Positions 27,179 to 36,307 of a stretch of DNA of 64,000 nt are shown piece after piece. The notes under the pieces were generated by a model. That model saw nothing but the letters and a program-made list of their open reading frames with translations, made no database searches and had not been told where the DNA came from. Position 1 is the stretch's first letter, and every line of letters begins with the position of its first letter. The translations under genes were made by a program, and so were the position numbers. This DNA comes from an uncultured Psychrobacter sp. (GTDB taxonomy: Bacteria; Pseudomonadota; Gammaproteobacteria; Pseudomonadales; Moraxellaceae): contig CANLXO010000001.1 of NCBI GenBank assembly GCA_947495055.1, positions 248,001 through 312,000 of the forward strand, read 5' to 3'.

Positions 27179-28501
27179 ATGAGTGAGATGTATCAAGAGG
27201 TTCAAGGAAATCCTGATCTGCTATACGGGTTGCATGATCGTCCTACTCCAGTAAAAGCATTTTTAGGTGCGGTACAACACGTACTCGCCGCTTTTGTTGG
27301 CGTTATTACTCCCTCTTTAATTATTGGCGGTGCATTGGGCCTAGGTGAGCATATTCCCTACCTCATCAGTATGGCGCTGATGGTATCAGGGGTAGCGACA
27401 TTTATTCAAACTCGAAAGGTAGGTCCTGTTGGCTCTGGTCTGATGGCTTTGCAAGGCACTAGTTTTGGATTTTTAGCAGCGGTCTTGGCAGCAGGTTTTG
27501 TGGTAAAGAATCGTGGTGGTAGTCCTGAGGAGATACTCTCTGTTATCTTTGGCGTCACCTTCTTGGGCGCTTTTGTTGAGATATTTTTAAGCCAATTTAT
27601 CACTAGACTAAAATCTTTGATGAGCCCTATTGTGACAGGCTGCGTGATTGTCACCATTGGTCTATCACTAACCAAAGTAGGTTTGACGGATCTAGCAGGT
27701 GGGGTTGGTGCGGAGAATTTTGGTAGCATACCTAATTTACTATTAGGCGGTGGCGTATTAATCAGCGTCGTACTGATTAGTATCGTACCCAATAAAGTGA
27801 TACGCTCAAGCGCTATCTTTATTGGTTTGATGCTAGGGCTTGTGGTCGCAACCTTTATGGGGCGGATTGACTTCTCGTTAGTTGCCGAGGCGCCGCTACT
27901 AACTATTCCTGTTCCTTTTAAATTTGGCTTTGGTTTTGACTGGCAAGCGTTTATCCCAATCGCTTTTATGTATGTTATTACCAGTATTGAGACCTCAGGA
28001 GATTTGACCGCAACATCGATGATCTCAGGTGAACCAATCAAAGGGCCGCTGTATGAAAAACGTATCAAAGGCGGGGTACTAGGAGACGGTGTCAACTCAG
28101 CAATATCTGGTATCTTTAATAGCTTCCCTGTGACGACCTTTAGCCAAAACAACGGCGTCATTCAAATGACAGGTATCGCCAGCCGCTACGTGGGGTTATA
28201 TGTAGGTGGTATTTTGTTCTTTATGGGTCTATTTCCAGTGCTTGGTGCGATCTTCACGCAGTTGCCAAAACCTGTGGTGGGCGGAGTTACGCTCCTTATG
28301 TTTGCAACCGTCGCTACTGCTGGCATTCGAATTTTAACAACCGTTAATTTTACTCATCGTAATATCTTGATCATTGCAACGTCTTTAGGGCTTGGCTTGG
28401 GTGTGGCTTTTGTCCCTGATGTGTTCGCGCAGATGCCGCAGCTGTTTCGCAATATCTTTGGCTCAGCCGTCACTATGTCAGGGGTCGTAGATTACTTCTA
28501 G
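27179..28501 (+). CDS. NCS2-family xanthine/urate permease
   Basis: Inner-membrane purine:proton symporter, 440 residues with about 14 hydrophobic segments. The family signature is QNNGVIQMTGIASRYVG (about 322-338), the NAT/NCS2 motif; other conserved parts are the LQGTSFGF half-helix and ETSGDLTATS (substrate-binding Glu and Asp). The AAGGGAA ribosome site supports the ATG. Sequence style is nearer the xanthine/urate group (XanQ, UacT, PucJ) than uracil permeases. Two RutR-like boxes lie in its upstream region; it is followed by a terminator. Confidence 0.85.
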   Translation: MSEMYQEVQGNPDLLYGLHDRPTPVKAFLGAVQHVLAAFVGVITPSLIIGGALGLGEHIPYLISMALMVSGVATFIQTRKVGPVGSGLMALQGTSFGFLAAVLAAGFVVKNRGGSPEEILSVIFGVTFLGAFVEIFLSQFITRLKSLMSPIVTGCVIVTIGLSLTKVGLTDLAGGVGAENFGSIPNLLLGGGVLISVVLISIVPNKVIRSSAIFIGLMLGLVVATFMGRIDFSLVAEAPLLTIPVPFKFGFGFDWQAFIPIAFMYVITSIETSGDLTATSMISGEPIKGPLYEKRIKGGVLGDGVNSAISGIFNSFPVTTFSQNNGVIQMTGIASRYVGLYVGGILFFMGLFPVLGAIFTQLPKPVVGGVTLLMFATVATAGIRILTTVNFTHRNILIIATSLGLGLGVAFVPDVFAQMPQLFRNIFGSAVTMSGVVDYF

Positions 28502-28526
28502 GACTAATAATACAAAAAGATAATAT

Positions 28527-28561
28527 AAAAAACGCCATAAGATTACTTTATGGCGTTTTTT
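28527..28561. terminator. Bidirectional terminator after the NCS2 permease
   Basis: AAAAAACGCCATAA and TTATGGCGTTTTTT form a stem with A-tract and T-tract flanks between the convergent permease and regulator genes. Confidence 0.88.
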
Positions 28562-28622
28562 GTATGATTAATCTAAAAGCTGCGTTATAGCGTTAGCATA
28601 ATAGCTCGCTTGGTATCGCTAA

Positions 28623-29279
28623 CTATTCAAGTCCACAGCCGCGCAAGATAAACGGCACCAAAAAGTCAGCCGCGCGCGTCTCATCTTGATCCTCATAAGC
28701 AGGCTTTTTGAGTAGACCGACGATCTCCGTTTCAAACTCTGCATAGCGCTGGGTGGTGGCCCATATCAAAATCAGCAGTTGTAGCGGATCTGCAATACCA
28801 ATCCTGCCCTGCTCATGCCAGATCTTCATCACCTCTACCTTATCAAGCGCCCACTCTTGCATCGTTGTTGCCATAAAGCTTTGCAGATGCGGCGCGCCAC
28901 TGATGACCTCAAGCGCAAAAAGCTTATGACGATTGGGATTAGTAAAGGCTTGCTTTAGCTTAATTCTGATAAAGGTCTCGATGACGCTTTTAGGATCACT
29001 ATCGACAGTCATCGTCACCAGACCCTCGTTCCACTCTTCAATGATGGCACGTAACACTTTTTCATAGAGGTTTTTTTTATTTTTAAAATAGTAATGGATA
29101 TTGGCCTTGGGTAGCTGCGCGCGATCAGCGATACCTTGCATGGTTGCGCCGCGATAGCCTTGTAGTACAAACTCCTCTTCAGCAGCATTCAAGATAATGG
29201 CTTGGTTTTGAGTGCGAATATCTAGCTGGCTACGATGGTTGTCATTTTTATCTATTGAGCTTTGCTTTACGGCTGTCAT
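28623..29279 (-). CDS. RutR-like TetR-family regulator
   Basis: A 218-residue TetR repressor. The DNA-binding domain at about 25-75 (AIILNAAEEEFVLQGYRGATMQ.., then ADRAQLPKANIHYYFKNK) and the C-terminal domain (FIRIKLKQAF, KLFALEVISGAPHL, LILIWATTQRYAEF) follow E. coli RutR (rut pyrimidine operon regulator) along the whole length. RutR binds TTGACCAnnTGGTCAA; matching boxes occur before uraD and the NCS2 permease, and none of the rut genes is present. It probably represses the purine genes and its own gene; the ligand may be a purine-pathway intermediate or uracil. Confidence 0.82.
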   Translation of the reverse strand: MTAVKQSSIDKNDNHRSQLDIRTQNQAIILNAAEEEFVLQGYRGATMQGIADRAQLPKANIHYYFKNKKNLYEKVLRAIIEEWNEGLVTMTVDSDPKSVIETFIRIKLKQAFTNPNRHKLFALEVISGAPHLQSFMATTMQEWALDKVEVMKIWHEQGRIGIADPLQLLILIWATTQRYAEFETEIVGLLKKPAYEDQDETRAADFLVPFILRGCGLE

Positions 29280-29393
29280 ATTTGTTCCGATAAAATATCT
29301 ATTGTTGATATCTTAATTCTAGCGATTATTAACGCGGATAACGAGAATTTATAATAAAAACGCGACATTTCTTATTATTTTAAATAAAATAGT

Positions 29394-29407
29394 TGACCAA
29401 ATGGTCA
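29394..29407. promoter_or_regulatory. RutR-like operator 3
   Basis: TGACCAAATGGTCA, preceded by T, giving TTGACCAAATGGTCA, almost the full RutR box. It sits 114 bp upstream of the regulator gene and 109 bp upstream of uraD, in the divergent promoter region. Confidence 0.78.
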
Positions 29408-29516
29408 GCTTTATGCAAAATAGATAATATCGAATTAGCCGTATTGAACGTTTGCAACAAATGATCGATCAGCCGCCTCATTATTTTATGTCCCATTACA
29501 AAAAAAGGATTTTATT

Positions 29517-30041
29517 GTGAGCTTAACTCTAACGCAATTTAATAAGTTTAGCCAAGCCCAAGCAATAGCACATCTACTAACTTGTTGTACCAGTTCAAAA
29601 TGGGCAGAGCAGTTTGCTGATGCTAGACCTTTTGCTGATATACCAGCGCTACTAGCTAGTAGTGATAAGATATGGAACGACGTTCAAGTAAAAGAGTCAG
29701 ATTTGTTAGAGGCACTAGAGGGTCATCCACAAATCGGAAATGTGGCAACGCTCAAAGAAAAATACCGCAATACTGCAGATAGCGCCGCTCACGAGCAATC
29801 AGGTGCAAATGATGCTGAGGATCAAGTCCTTGAGGACTTAGCCAAAGGTAATCAGGCGTACCTCGACAAGTTTGGTTTTATCTTTATCGTCTTTGCAACT
29901 GGCAAAAGCGCTGAGCAAATGCTCGAGCTATTATTAGCGCGCTTGCCTAATGATAGAGATACTGAGCTGGTAAACGCGGCGACAGAGCAAAACAAAATCA
30001 CGCGCTTACGTCTTAACAAGCTATTTGGACAAGAGGTGTGA
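29517..30041 (+). CDS. uraD: OHCU decarboxylase
   Basis: Decarboxylates 2-oxo-4-hydroxy-4-carboxy-5-ureidoimidazoline to S-allantoin, the third step of urate breakdown. The 174 residues start at GTG 29517 behind AAGGAT. Catalytic His70 lies in LEGHPQIG, Glu93 in HEQSG, and Arg in the closing ITRLRL motif; this is the normal set for UraD. First gene of the run uraD-uraH-puuD (gaps 48 and 31 bp). Confidence 0.93.
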   Translation: MSLTLTQFNKFSQAQAIAHLLTCCTSSKWAEQFADARPFADIPALLASSDKIWNDVQVKESDLLEALEGHPQIGNVATLKEKYRNTADSAAHEQSGANDAEDQVLEDLAKGNQAYLDKFGFIFIVFATGKSAEQMLELLLARLPNDRDTELVNAATEQNKITRLRLNKLFGQEV

Positions 30042-30089
30042 GCACACCCAAAATGATTAATACAAATACAAAATAAAAAGGGAATTATT

Positions 30090-30449
30090 ATGTCAGCCAC
30101 ACTCTCATCACACATTTTAGATACGCATTTAGGTAAGCCTGCTGCCAACATCGCTGTGACTTTGCACCGCATCGCTCAAGATCAGAACGCGGTATGTCTT
30201 GCAACAGGCACTACCAATAGCGATGGTCGCGTAAGCCCTGATCATTGGCAGTTTGAGACTAGCGAAGATCGCGTATTGAGCACTGGTCGCTATACCTTAA
30301 CTTTTGACACGCAGGCTTATTTTGATACCCAAAAATTAACCGCTTTTTATCCGCAAGTCATCATCGACTTTGTTATCAGTGATAGCAGTCATTACCACGT
30401 ACCTTTACTGCTAAGTGCTCATGGGTATAGCACTTATCGCGGTTCATAG
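30090..30449 (+). CDS. uraH: 5-hydroxyisourate hydrolase (transthyretin-like)
   Basis: Hydrolyses 5-hydroxyisourate to OHCU, step two of urate oxidation. The 119 residues have the conserved N-terminus LSSHILDTHLGKPA (His8, His13), the central beta-sandwich and the C-terminal YRGS tetrapeptide that marks HIU hydrolases as distinct from transthyretin. AAGGGA precedes the ATG. Confidence 0.95.
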   Translation: MSATLSSHILDTHLGKPAANIAVTLHRIAQDQNAVCLATGTTNSDGRVSPDHWQFETSEDRVLSTGRYTLTFDTQAYFDTQKLTAFYPQVIIDFVISDSSHYHVPLLLSAHGYSTYRGS

Positions 30450-30480
30450 TTTTCGTATTATTGTATAAAAGGATATTGGT

Positions 30481-31743
30481 ATGGGTGCATATCTTCTCGA
30501 TTGGGTTGCGTTATTTTTTCGCTGGTTTCATGTCATCGCTGGCATTGCTTGGATTGGAGCCTCATTTTACTTTGTTTGGCTGGATTTAAGCTTACGTAAG
30601 CCGCCGCAGTGGAAAGCGGACAAAGGTATCTCAGGCGACTTGTGGGCGGTACACGGTGGCGGTTTTTATGAGATTGCCAAATACAAACTCGAACCTGAAC
30701 AGATGCCAAAGACCTTGCATTGGTTTAAGTGGGAGGCTTATACCACTTGGCTAACAGGTATGGCGATGCTGTCTATCGTCTACTATGCCAATGCTACAGG
30801 GTACCTAATCGATCCAAGTAAAGTTGCTTTTGGTAGTAGTGTTGGTGCTATCTCAGCGAGTTTATTATTCTTGTTTGGCAGCTACTTTATTTATGAGGTG
30901 ATCGTACGCAGTCACTGGGGTAAGAACGTTTTTATCTTTAGTACGACTATTTTTATCCTTATGATTATTGCCAGTTGGGGATCCTATCAGCTGTTTAGTG
31001 ACCGCGCCTCATTTATTCATGTGGGTGCCTTGCTAGGTACGATCATGGCAGGTAACGTCTTTTTTGGCATTATGCCCGCTCAGCGCGCGCTAGTCGAGTG
31101 CGTACGTAAAGGTGAAAAGCCTGGCAAAGAGGTTGCGGATTTGGCACTGATGGCCAAAAACCGCTCTTTGATGAATAATTACTTTACCTTGCCGCTTATC
31201 TTCACCATGATTAGCAATCACTATCCGATGATGTACTCTCATGATCATGGCTGGTTAGTGCTTGTTTATGTCGGTATTATCACCGCCATTGTCCGTCACT
31301 ACTTCAACCAAAAGCATCTGGGTAATACGCAGTCAAAATACCTATGGATTCCTGCTGGTCTCACAGTTTTGCTCATATTTTGGATGCGTCCAGCGCCGAT
31401 TGAGCCGCTCCCTGCAACGCCTGTAGCTGCTGCGGTAGAGCCAGCAGAGCAAGCGGCACCAGTAGACTCATCTACAACAGCGCTCCCTGTTACCGCCTCA
31501 GCTGATGATGCGATTATGGCGGTTGTACAAGCTAAATGTAGTACATGTCATATGGCACAACCTACTCAAGAGGGGTTTAACGCTCTGCCTGCAGGCATTA
31601 TTATCGTCACCCCTGAGGATATGAAAGCGCATAAGGCTAAGATAATAACGGCGGTGCAAACAGGCTATATGCCATTGGCTAATATCACTGCATTGACAGA
31701 TGAAGAGCGCCAGCAGCTTGTAGCTTATGCGTCAGGTTTGTGA
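30481..31743 (+). CDS. puuD: Membrane urate hydroxylase PuuD (urate oxidase) with cytochrome c domain
   Basis: Oxidises urate to 5-hydroxyisourate in the inner membrane, passing electrons to the respiratory chain. The N-terminal part (about 1-305) has eight or so TM helices with conserved WFHVIAGIAWIGASFYFVWLD; an Ala/Pro-rich linker (about 308-345) leads to a cytochrome c domain with CSTCH (Cys353, Cys356, His357). This arrangement is that of PuuD from Pseudomonas and Agrobacterium; it differs from soluble uricase. AAAAGGAT precedes the ATG. Confidence 0.94.
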   Translation: MGAYLLDWVALFFRWFHVIAGIAWIGASFYFVWLDLSLRKPPQWKADKGISGDLWAVHGGGFYEIAKYKLEPEQMPKTLHWFKWEAYTTWLTGMAMLSIVYYANATGYLIDPSKVAFGSSVGAISASLLFLFGSYFIYEVIVRSHWGKNVFIFSTTIFILMIIASWGSYQLFSDRASFIHVGALLGTIMAGNVFFGIMPAQRALVECVRKGEKPGKEVADLALMAKNRSLMNNYFTLPLIFTMISNHYPMMYSHDHGWLVLVYVGIITAIVRHYFNQKHLGNTQSKYLWIPAGLTVLLIFWMRPAPIEPLPATPVAAAVEPAEQAAPVDSSTTALPVTASADDAIMAVVQAKCSTCHMAQPTQEGFNALPAGIIIVTPEDMKAHKAKIITAVQTGYMPLANITALTDEERQQLVAYASGL

Positions 31744-31752
31744 TAAAAAAAC

Positions 31753-31796
31753 ACAGGATGACGGTTTATATTTCAAGTCATCCTGTATATAAAAAA
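31753..31796 (+). terminator. Hairpin after puuD (weak terminator)
   Basis: ACAGGATGAC (31753-31762) pairs with GTCATCCTGT (31777-31786), ten perfect pairs. It is followed by an A-rich, not T-rich, stretch, so it may be a partial terminator or processing site between the two halves of the purine operon. Confidence 0.5.
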
Positions 31797-31888
31797 TAGG
31801 AGCAATTTAAAAAACGATAAAGAGCATTCCTCATAATGATAGACAAAAGTCATAATTATGTTGACCTATGACCTAGACATCCTTAAAG

Positions 31889-31920
31889 TGTTAACAATCT
31901 ATGTTGCTAAATGTTAACAA
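31889..31920. promoter_or_regulatory. Pair of TGTTAACAA sites upstream of the allantoin-permease operon
   Basis: TGTTAACAA occurs at 31889-31897 and 31912-31920, centre spacing 23 bp, 40 bp before the permease start. The GTTAAC core is palindromic. A regulator site is plausible; no known protein is assigned. Confidence 0.4.
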
Positions 31921-31959
31921 CATTAGCTTCGATTGATTTTAACATCAAGGGAGAAAAGG

Positions 31960-33465
31960 ATGTCCATTGCAAATGAGCAAGGAAGTCAGCTCAATAGTCA
32001 GCCCAACAGAGCACTTTATGATTGTGATACGTTCAATCCAGAACGCAAAAACTCACGACTTTATAACGAAGATCTAGCACCGCTACAGCCTAAAGAGCGC
32101 AACTGGGGCTGGTTTGCAATCTTTAACGTCTGGTCCAACGATATCCAAAGTCTGTTCGGCTATACTCTCGCCGCATCACTTTTTTTGAGTTATGGTCTTA
32201 GCGGCTGGTGGGTGATGGCAGCGATTATCTGCTCTGGTTTTATCGTCATGTGGATGGTCAACTTAACGGGTAAACCCAGCGTACGCTATGGCATACCCTT
32301 TCCCGTCCTAGTGCGCGCTAGTATGGGTATTAACGGTGCTAATTTGCCTGCTATTTTGCGGGCGATTATCGGTATTTTTTGGTACGGGGTGCAGACTTAC
32401 TTTGCCTCAACAGCAGTTGCCATTTTATTAGCCTTAGTGATAGGCAGCTCAGATTCGACCTTTTTGGGTCTAAATGGTACCGCGTGGCTGGCCTTTGTCA
32501 TTGTTTGGGTCTTTCAGATTATGCTGTTTTGGGCTGGGGTTGAGCCGATTAAGCACTTCTTAAATTGGGCGGGACCGCTCGTTTATGTCGTTATGCTTAT
32601 TTTGATGGGTGTGGTCTGGTATCAATCAGGCTCAGAATTAATGCCAGCAATTAATTCTGTATTTGCCAGCGGCAGTGATTATACGGGTACATCATTCCAA
32701 GCCTTTACTGCAATTGTTGGTACGATGGTGGCCTATTTTGCCGCTGTAGTGATTAACTTCGGTGATTTTTCGCGCTTTTTACGTAGTGAGCGCGATATGA
32801 AGCTAGGTAACCTGCTTGGACTACCGATCAACATGGTGTTCTTCTCGTTTATCGCTTTGGTAATTACCGCAGGAACACTAGTACTATTTGGCGAAGCCTT
32901 AACCAATCCCTCAGATATCGTTGATCGGGTGGACTCACTACCATTGACTATCGTTGCCGCTTTAACCTTCTTTGCCGCGACGGTTGGTATTAACATGGTG
33001 GCAAACTTTATCCCGCCCGCTTATGACTTAGCCAACCTATTTCCTAAGCATATTAACTTTCGTACGGGTGGCCTGATCACCGCTGTGATTGCCTTTTTTG
33101 TTGGCGCCTTGTGGTTATCCTTTATTAGCAAGATCGGTATTGTCGGCTTTGTTAATGCTGTTGGTGCTGTTATCGCGCCTTTCTTTGGTATCTTAGTCGT
33201 TGATTACTACCTAATTAAGCGCCAACAGATCGATATGGATGATTTGTTCTCAGCTGATCCAGCAGGGGCTTATTATTACTATAAAGGCTAGAATATACGT
33301 GGCCTGATTGCCTTCGCTGTCGGTGCTGTATTCTCCTTGGCAACTGTGCTGATACCTACGCTAGCTAGTCTTGAGGGTTATGGCTTCTTGCTAGGCGCAG
33401 CTTTGGGCGGCGTTGTATATTGGGTATTGATGCGCCCGTATGCCGTAGACCCACATACGATTTAA
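31960..33465 (+). pseudogene. NCS1-family allantoin-type permease interrupted by an in-frame amber codon
   Basis: An inner-membrane symporter of the NCS1 (PucI/HyuP/FurD) family. The ATG at 31960 follows AAGGGAG. The frame runs 443 codons to TAG at 33289-33291, then continues without a gap for 57 further sense codons to TAA at 33465, with sequence that is clearly NCS1: LIAFAVGAVFSLATVLIPTL and YGFLLGAALGGVVYWVLM, i.e. the last two TM helices. Upstream motifs include WSNDIQSLFGYTLAASLF, GIPFPVLVRAS, NWAGPLVYV and VINFGDFSRF. Only one base differs from a sense codon. A 443-residue product lacking two helices may still be made. It heads the operon with puuE, allE and allA. Confidence 0.8.
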
Positions 33466-33527
33466 AGTAGTGTTTAATAAAGTCGTACTTGTAACTCCAT
33501 AAATGAGAACGCTAAAAAGGAATAATA

Positions 33528-34520
33528 ATGACACAGAAGATAACCAGTGACTTCGATCAAAACGCTTATCCTCGCGACCTAAAAGGCTACGGCGATAATC
33601 CACCAAAAGCCAACTGGCCGGGCGGGGCGAAGATTGCGGTTCAGTTCGTACTCAATATCGAAGAAGGCGCTGAAAACAGCGTCATTCATGGCGATGCAGA
33701 ATCTGAGCGTTTTTTGTCTGATATATTGGGTACGCCGTCGTTTAATAATCGTCACCAGTCTATCGAGTCAGCCTTTGAGTACGGTAGCCGCGTCGGTGTA
33801 TGGCGGGTACTTGATGCCTTTAAAGAATATGGTCTGCCTATCACGACCTTTACTTGCGCGGCGGCAGCTGAGAAGACCCCGCATATCATCGAGCGTGTGT
33901 TAGAGGACGGTCATGAGGTCGCAAGCCACGGTCTGCGCTGGATTACTTATCAGTATATGTACCGTGAGACTGAGCGTGAACACGTACGCCGCGCGACTGA
34001 GATATTCCAGAACATGCTTGGGTATCAGCCTCTTGGCTGGTACACGGGGCGCGATAGTCATAATACTCGTGAGCTGGTGGTTGAGCAAGGCGGTTATAGC
34101 TATGACTCTGACTCTTATGCCGATGAGCTCCCTTACTGGCTTAATGTGAAAGTAGAAGAAGGTAATCAGATTACGCGCAAGCCGCACCTAGTCATCCCTT
34201 ATACTTTAGAGACCAATGATATGCGCTTTGCCTCAAGTCCCGGTTTTACCAACTCAGAGCCATTTTATCAGTATCTCAAAGACAGCTTTGATACACTCTA
34301 TGATGAGGGAGATAAAGACGGTAAGAACGAACCCAAAATGCTCACTATCGGCTTACATTGCCGTATTATTGGCCGTGCTGGGCGTATTGTCGCGTTAAAG
34401 AAATTCTTAGCATATATTACCAGTAAGCCTGACGTTTGGATCTGCCGCCGCGACGCAATTGCTAAGCACTGGTATGAGAACCATCCTGCCACCGAAGATA
34501 ACACCGCGAACTGGATGTAA
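33528..34520 (+). CDS. puuE: Allantoinase PuuE (polysaccharide deacetylase family)
   Basis: Hydrolyses allantoin to allantoate; cofactor-independent, unrelated to the amidohydrolase-type AllB. The 330 residues begin with DFDQNAYPRDLKGYGDNPPKANWPGGAKIAVQ and show the NodB-like fold: FNNRHQSIESAFEYGSRVGVWRVLDAF, VASHGLRWITY (catalytic-site His) and GWYTGRDSHNTRELV. ATG with AAAAAGGA upstream. Next is allE after 65 bp. Confidence 0.95.
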   Translation: MTQKITSDFDQNAYPRDLKGYGDNPPKANWPGGAKIAVQFVLNIEEGAENSVIHGDAESERFLSDILGTPSFNNRHQSIESAFEYGSRVGVWRVLDAFKEYGLPITTFTCAAAAEKTPHIIERVLEDGHEVASHGLRWITYQYMYRETEREHVRRATEIFQNMLGYQPLGWYTGRDSHNTRELVVEQGGYSYDSDSYADELPYWLNVKVEEGNQITRKPHLVIPYTLETNDMRFASSPGFTNSEPFYQYLKDSFDTLYDEGDKDGKNEPKMLTIGLHCRIIGRAGRIVALKKFLAYITSKPDVWICRRDAIAKHWYENHPATEDNTANWM

Positions 34521-34585
34521 CTTTAAGTTTGTAGATCAAGTTTAGACGCCCATTTACCGCGGAAAAACATTAAGGATTATAAATC

Positions 34586-35422
34586 ATGTCAACAAAGAGT
34601 ACCTATTACGCCCCAACGGGTGGCTTGCCTCCGCAAACGCAGCTCCTATCTGATCGCGCTGTTTTTACCGAAGCTTATGCGATTATTCCCAAACGCGTCC
34701 TCACCGACATCGTCATCAGTTACTTGCCGTTTTGGGAAGGCATGCGTATGTGGGTGATTGCTCGTCCACTGACAGGTTTTTCTGAAACTTTTTCGCAGTA
34801 TATCGTTGAGGTTGCCCCAAATGGCGGCTCTGATAAACCTGAGCTTGATGACAAAGCCGAAGCCGTATTGTTCGTTGTAGAAGGTGAGATGGAGGTCACT
34901 ATTGAAGGCGTGACGCATCATATGCAAGCAGGTGGCTATGCTTTTTTGCCGCCTAAATGCAACTGGACGCTTAAAAACAATAGCGACGCTCATGTCAAAT
35001 TTCACTGGATACGTAAAGCGTATCAGTATGTAGACGGTATCGACGCGCCCGAAGCGTTCGTGACCAGCGACCATGAGGTTGACGGTATCGAGATGCCAGG
35101 TACTGATGGCGTTTGGAAGACGACAAGGTTCACTGAGCAATCTGATATGCGCCATGATATGCATGTCAATATCGTCACCTTTCAGCCAGGCGGCGTGATT
35201 CCATTTGATGAAACGCACGTGATGGAGCATGGTCTGTATGTGCTAGAAGGCAAAGCGGTCTATCATCTAAATGCTGAATGGGTCGAAGTTGAGGCGGGCG
35301 ACTTTATGTGGCTACGCGCGTTCTGCCCGCAGTCCTGTTACGCTGGTGGCCCTGGACCCTTTAGATACTTACTCTATAAAGACGTCAATAGACATATGCC
35401 ATTTATTCGCCCAGAACGCTAA
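34586..35422 (+). CDS. allE: (S)-Ureidoglycine aminohydrolase (bicupin)
   Basis: Mn-dependent conversion of (S)-ureidoglycine to (S)-ureidoglycolate with release of ammonia. The 278 residues consist of two cupin barrels (about 45-140 and 180-270). The second barrel holds metal-ligand-like residues in [20 protein letters not shown], as in AllE/YlbA. The N-terminus [31 protein letters not shown] is typical. Strong AAGGAT ribosome site. It precedes allA by 14 bp, so they are probably translated from one mRNA. Confidence 0.94.
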   Translation: MSTKSTYYAPTGGLPPQTQLLSDRAVFTEAYAIIPKRVLTDIVISYLPFWEGMRMWVIARPLTGFSETFSQYIVEVAPNGGSDKPELDDKAEAVLFVVEGEMEVTIEGVTHHMQAGGYAFLPPKCNWTLKNNSDAHVKFHWIRKAYQYVDGIDAPEAFVTSDHEVDGIEMPGTDGVWKTTRFTEQSDMRHDMHVNIVTFQPGGVIPFDETHVMEHGLYVLEGKAVYHLNAEWVEVEAGDFMWLRAFCPQSCYAGGPGPFRYLLYKDVNRHMPFIRPER

Positions 35423-35436
35423 GGGAAGAGGAGTTT

Positions 35437-36003
35437 ATGAGTACTACAATCGTTGCAAAACCTTTGACTAAGGCTGAATTTGCGCCCTTTGGTACCGTTA
35501 TTGAGCCGTATGATGCCCAGCAGCAAACGCCTGATAACAGCTATGTGATTAATAACGGTTATGCCACACGTCATCATGCTATCGCTGAGTGTCAGCTCGA
35601 TGGCGGCATTGTCGGTATGAGTATATTTTGTGCCAAAAAGCGCGATGTTCCTATTGCTTTATCAGTGATGGAGTATCATCCATTTGGCACGCAGGCGTTT
35701 TTTTCTATGAACGCTCAAGACTATGTTGTAGTCGTCGCACCAGCCGGCGCGCCACCAAAGTCTGCTGATGATTTGACGGTGTTTTATGCCAAGTCGCATC
35801 AAGGCGTACAATACAACCCTAACGTCTGGCATCATCCTCTGCTAGCGCTTGGGCGTGATTCTAACTTTTTGGTGGTTGATCGTATCAATGGCGAAGGTAG
35901 TAATTGCCATGAGCTTGATATTGGGGATTGGCAAATATTTATAGCGCTTGAAGACGAGCAGACGGATAATAACGCGCCAAGCTCAGAACAAGCTAAGTTT
36001 TGA
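35437..36003 (+). CDS. allA: Ureidoglycolate lyase
   Basis: Splits (S)-ureidoglycolate into glyoxylate and urea. The 188 residues match All[18 protein letters not shown] at the N-terminus, MSIFCAKKR, the [15 protein letters not shown] motif, [15 protein letters not shown] with paired His, and [29 protein letters not shown] ribosome site precedes the ATG. Last gene of the purine set; a 282-bp repeat element starts 23 bp downstream. Confidence 0.95.
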   Translation: MSTTIVAKPLTKAEFAPFGTVIEPYDAQQQTPDNSYVINNGYATRHHAIAECQLDGGIVGMSIFCAKKRDVPIALSVMEYHPFGTQAFFSMNAQDYVVVVAPAGAPPKSADDLTVFYAKSHQGVQYNPNVWHHPLLALGRDSNFLVVDRINGEGSNCHELDIGDWQIFIALEDEQTDNNAPSSEQAKF

Positions 36004-36025
36004 TTTTATGCTTGGTTAAACTATT

Positions 36026-36307
36026 AGGGCGTGTTTGATAATTCACAAATACGCACTGACAGAGACTATTTTTTAGTCGCTGCTCTTAAATTAGAAGCAA
36101 GATAAAAATAGTAAGTTTAGTCATTCTAAGCGTCTACTTTTATCAAAGGAGCGGCAAAAAAGAGTCCTGTCCTTTCAGGCTGATGCTAAAATGGCTCCAT
36201 ACTGTGTTGCAAGTCTAGCTAAGGTCTAGACATTATCTTCGACTTGCGCCGTGTCTGGAACCATTTTAGCGATCAGCAGTGCCATGGTTGAATGTTCAAC
36301 ACGCCCT
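36026..36307 (+). mobile_element. MITE-like element R1, copy 1
   Basis: A 282-bp non-coding element opening AGGGCGTGTTTGATAATTC and closing TTCAACACGCCCT, i.e. terminal inverted repeats. Shares interior blocks with copy 2 at 53946-54213, including GCACTGACAGAGACTATTTT, AGTCCTGTCCT, AGGCTGATGCTAAAAT and ATCAGCAGTGCC. The interior is itself palindromic in blocks (GACAGAGACTATTTTTT against AAAAAAGAGTCCTGTC; GCTGATGCTAAAAT against ATTTTAGCGATCAGC). It has no open reading frame of note. The left flank has TA before GGGCG; the right end has lost one A and the TA. Confidence 0.85.

Noticed and set aside
34646..35230. Long minus-strand reading frame opposite allE
   Set aside because: It is the antisense shadow of a well-supported gene with no homology-like features of its own.
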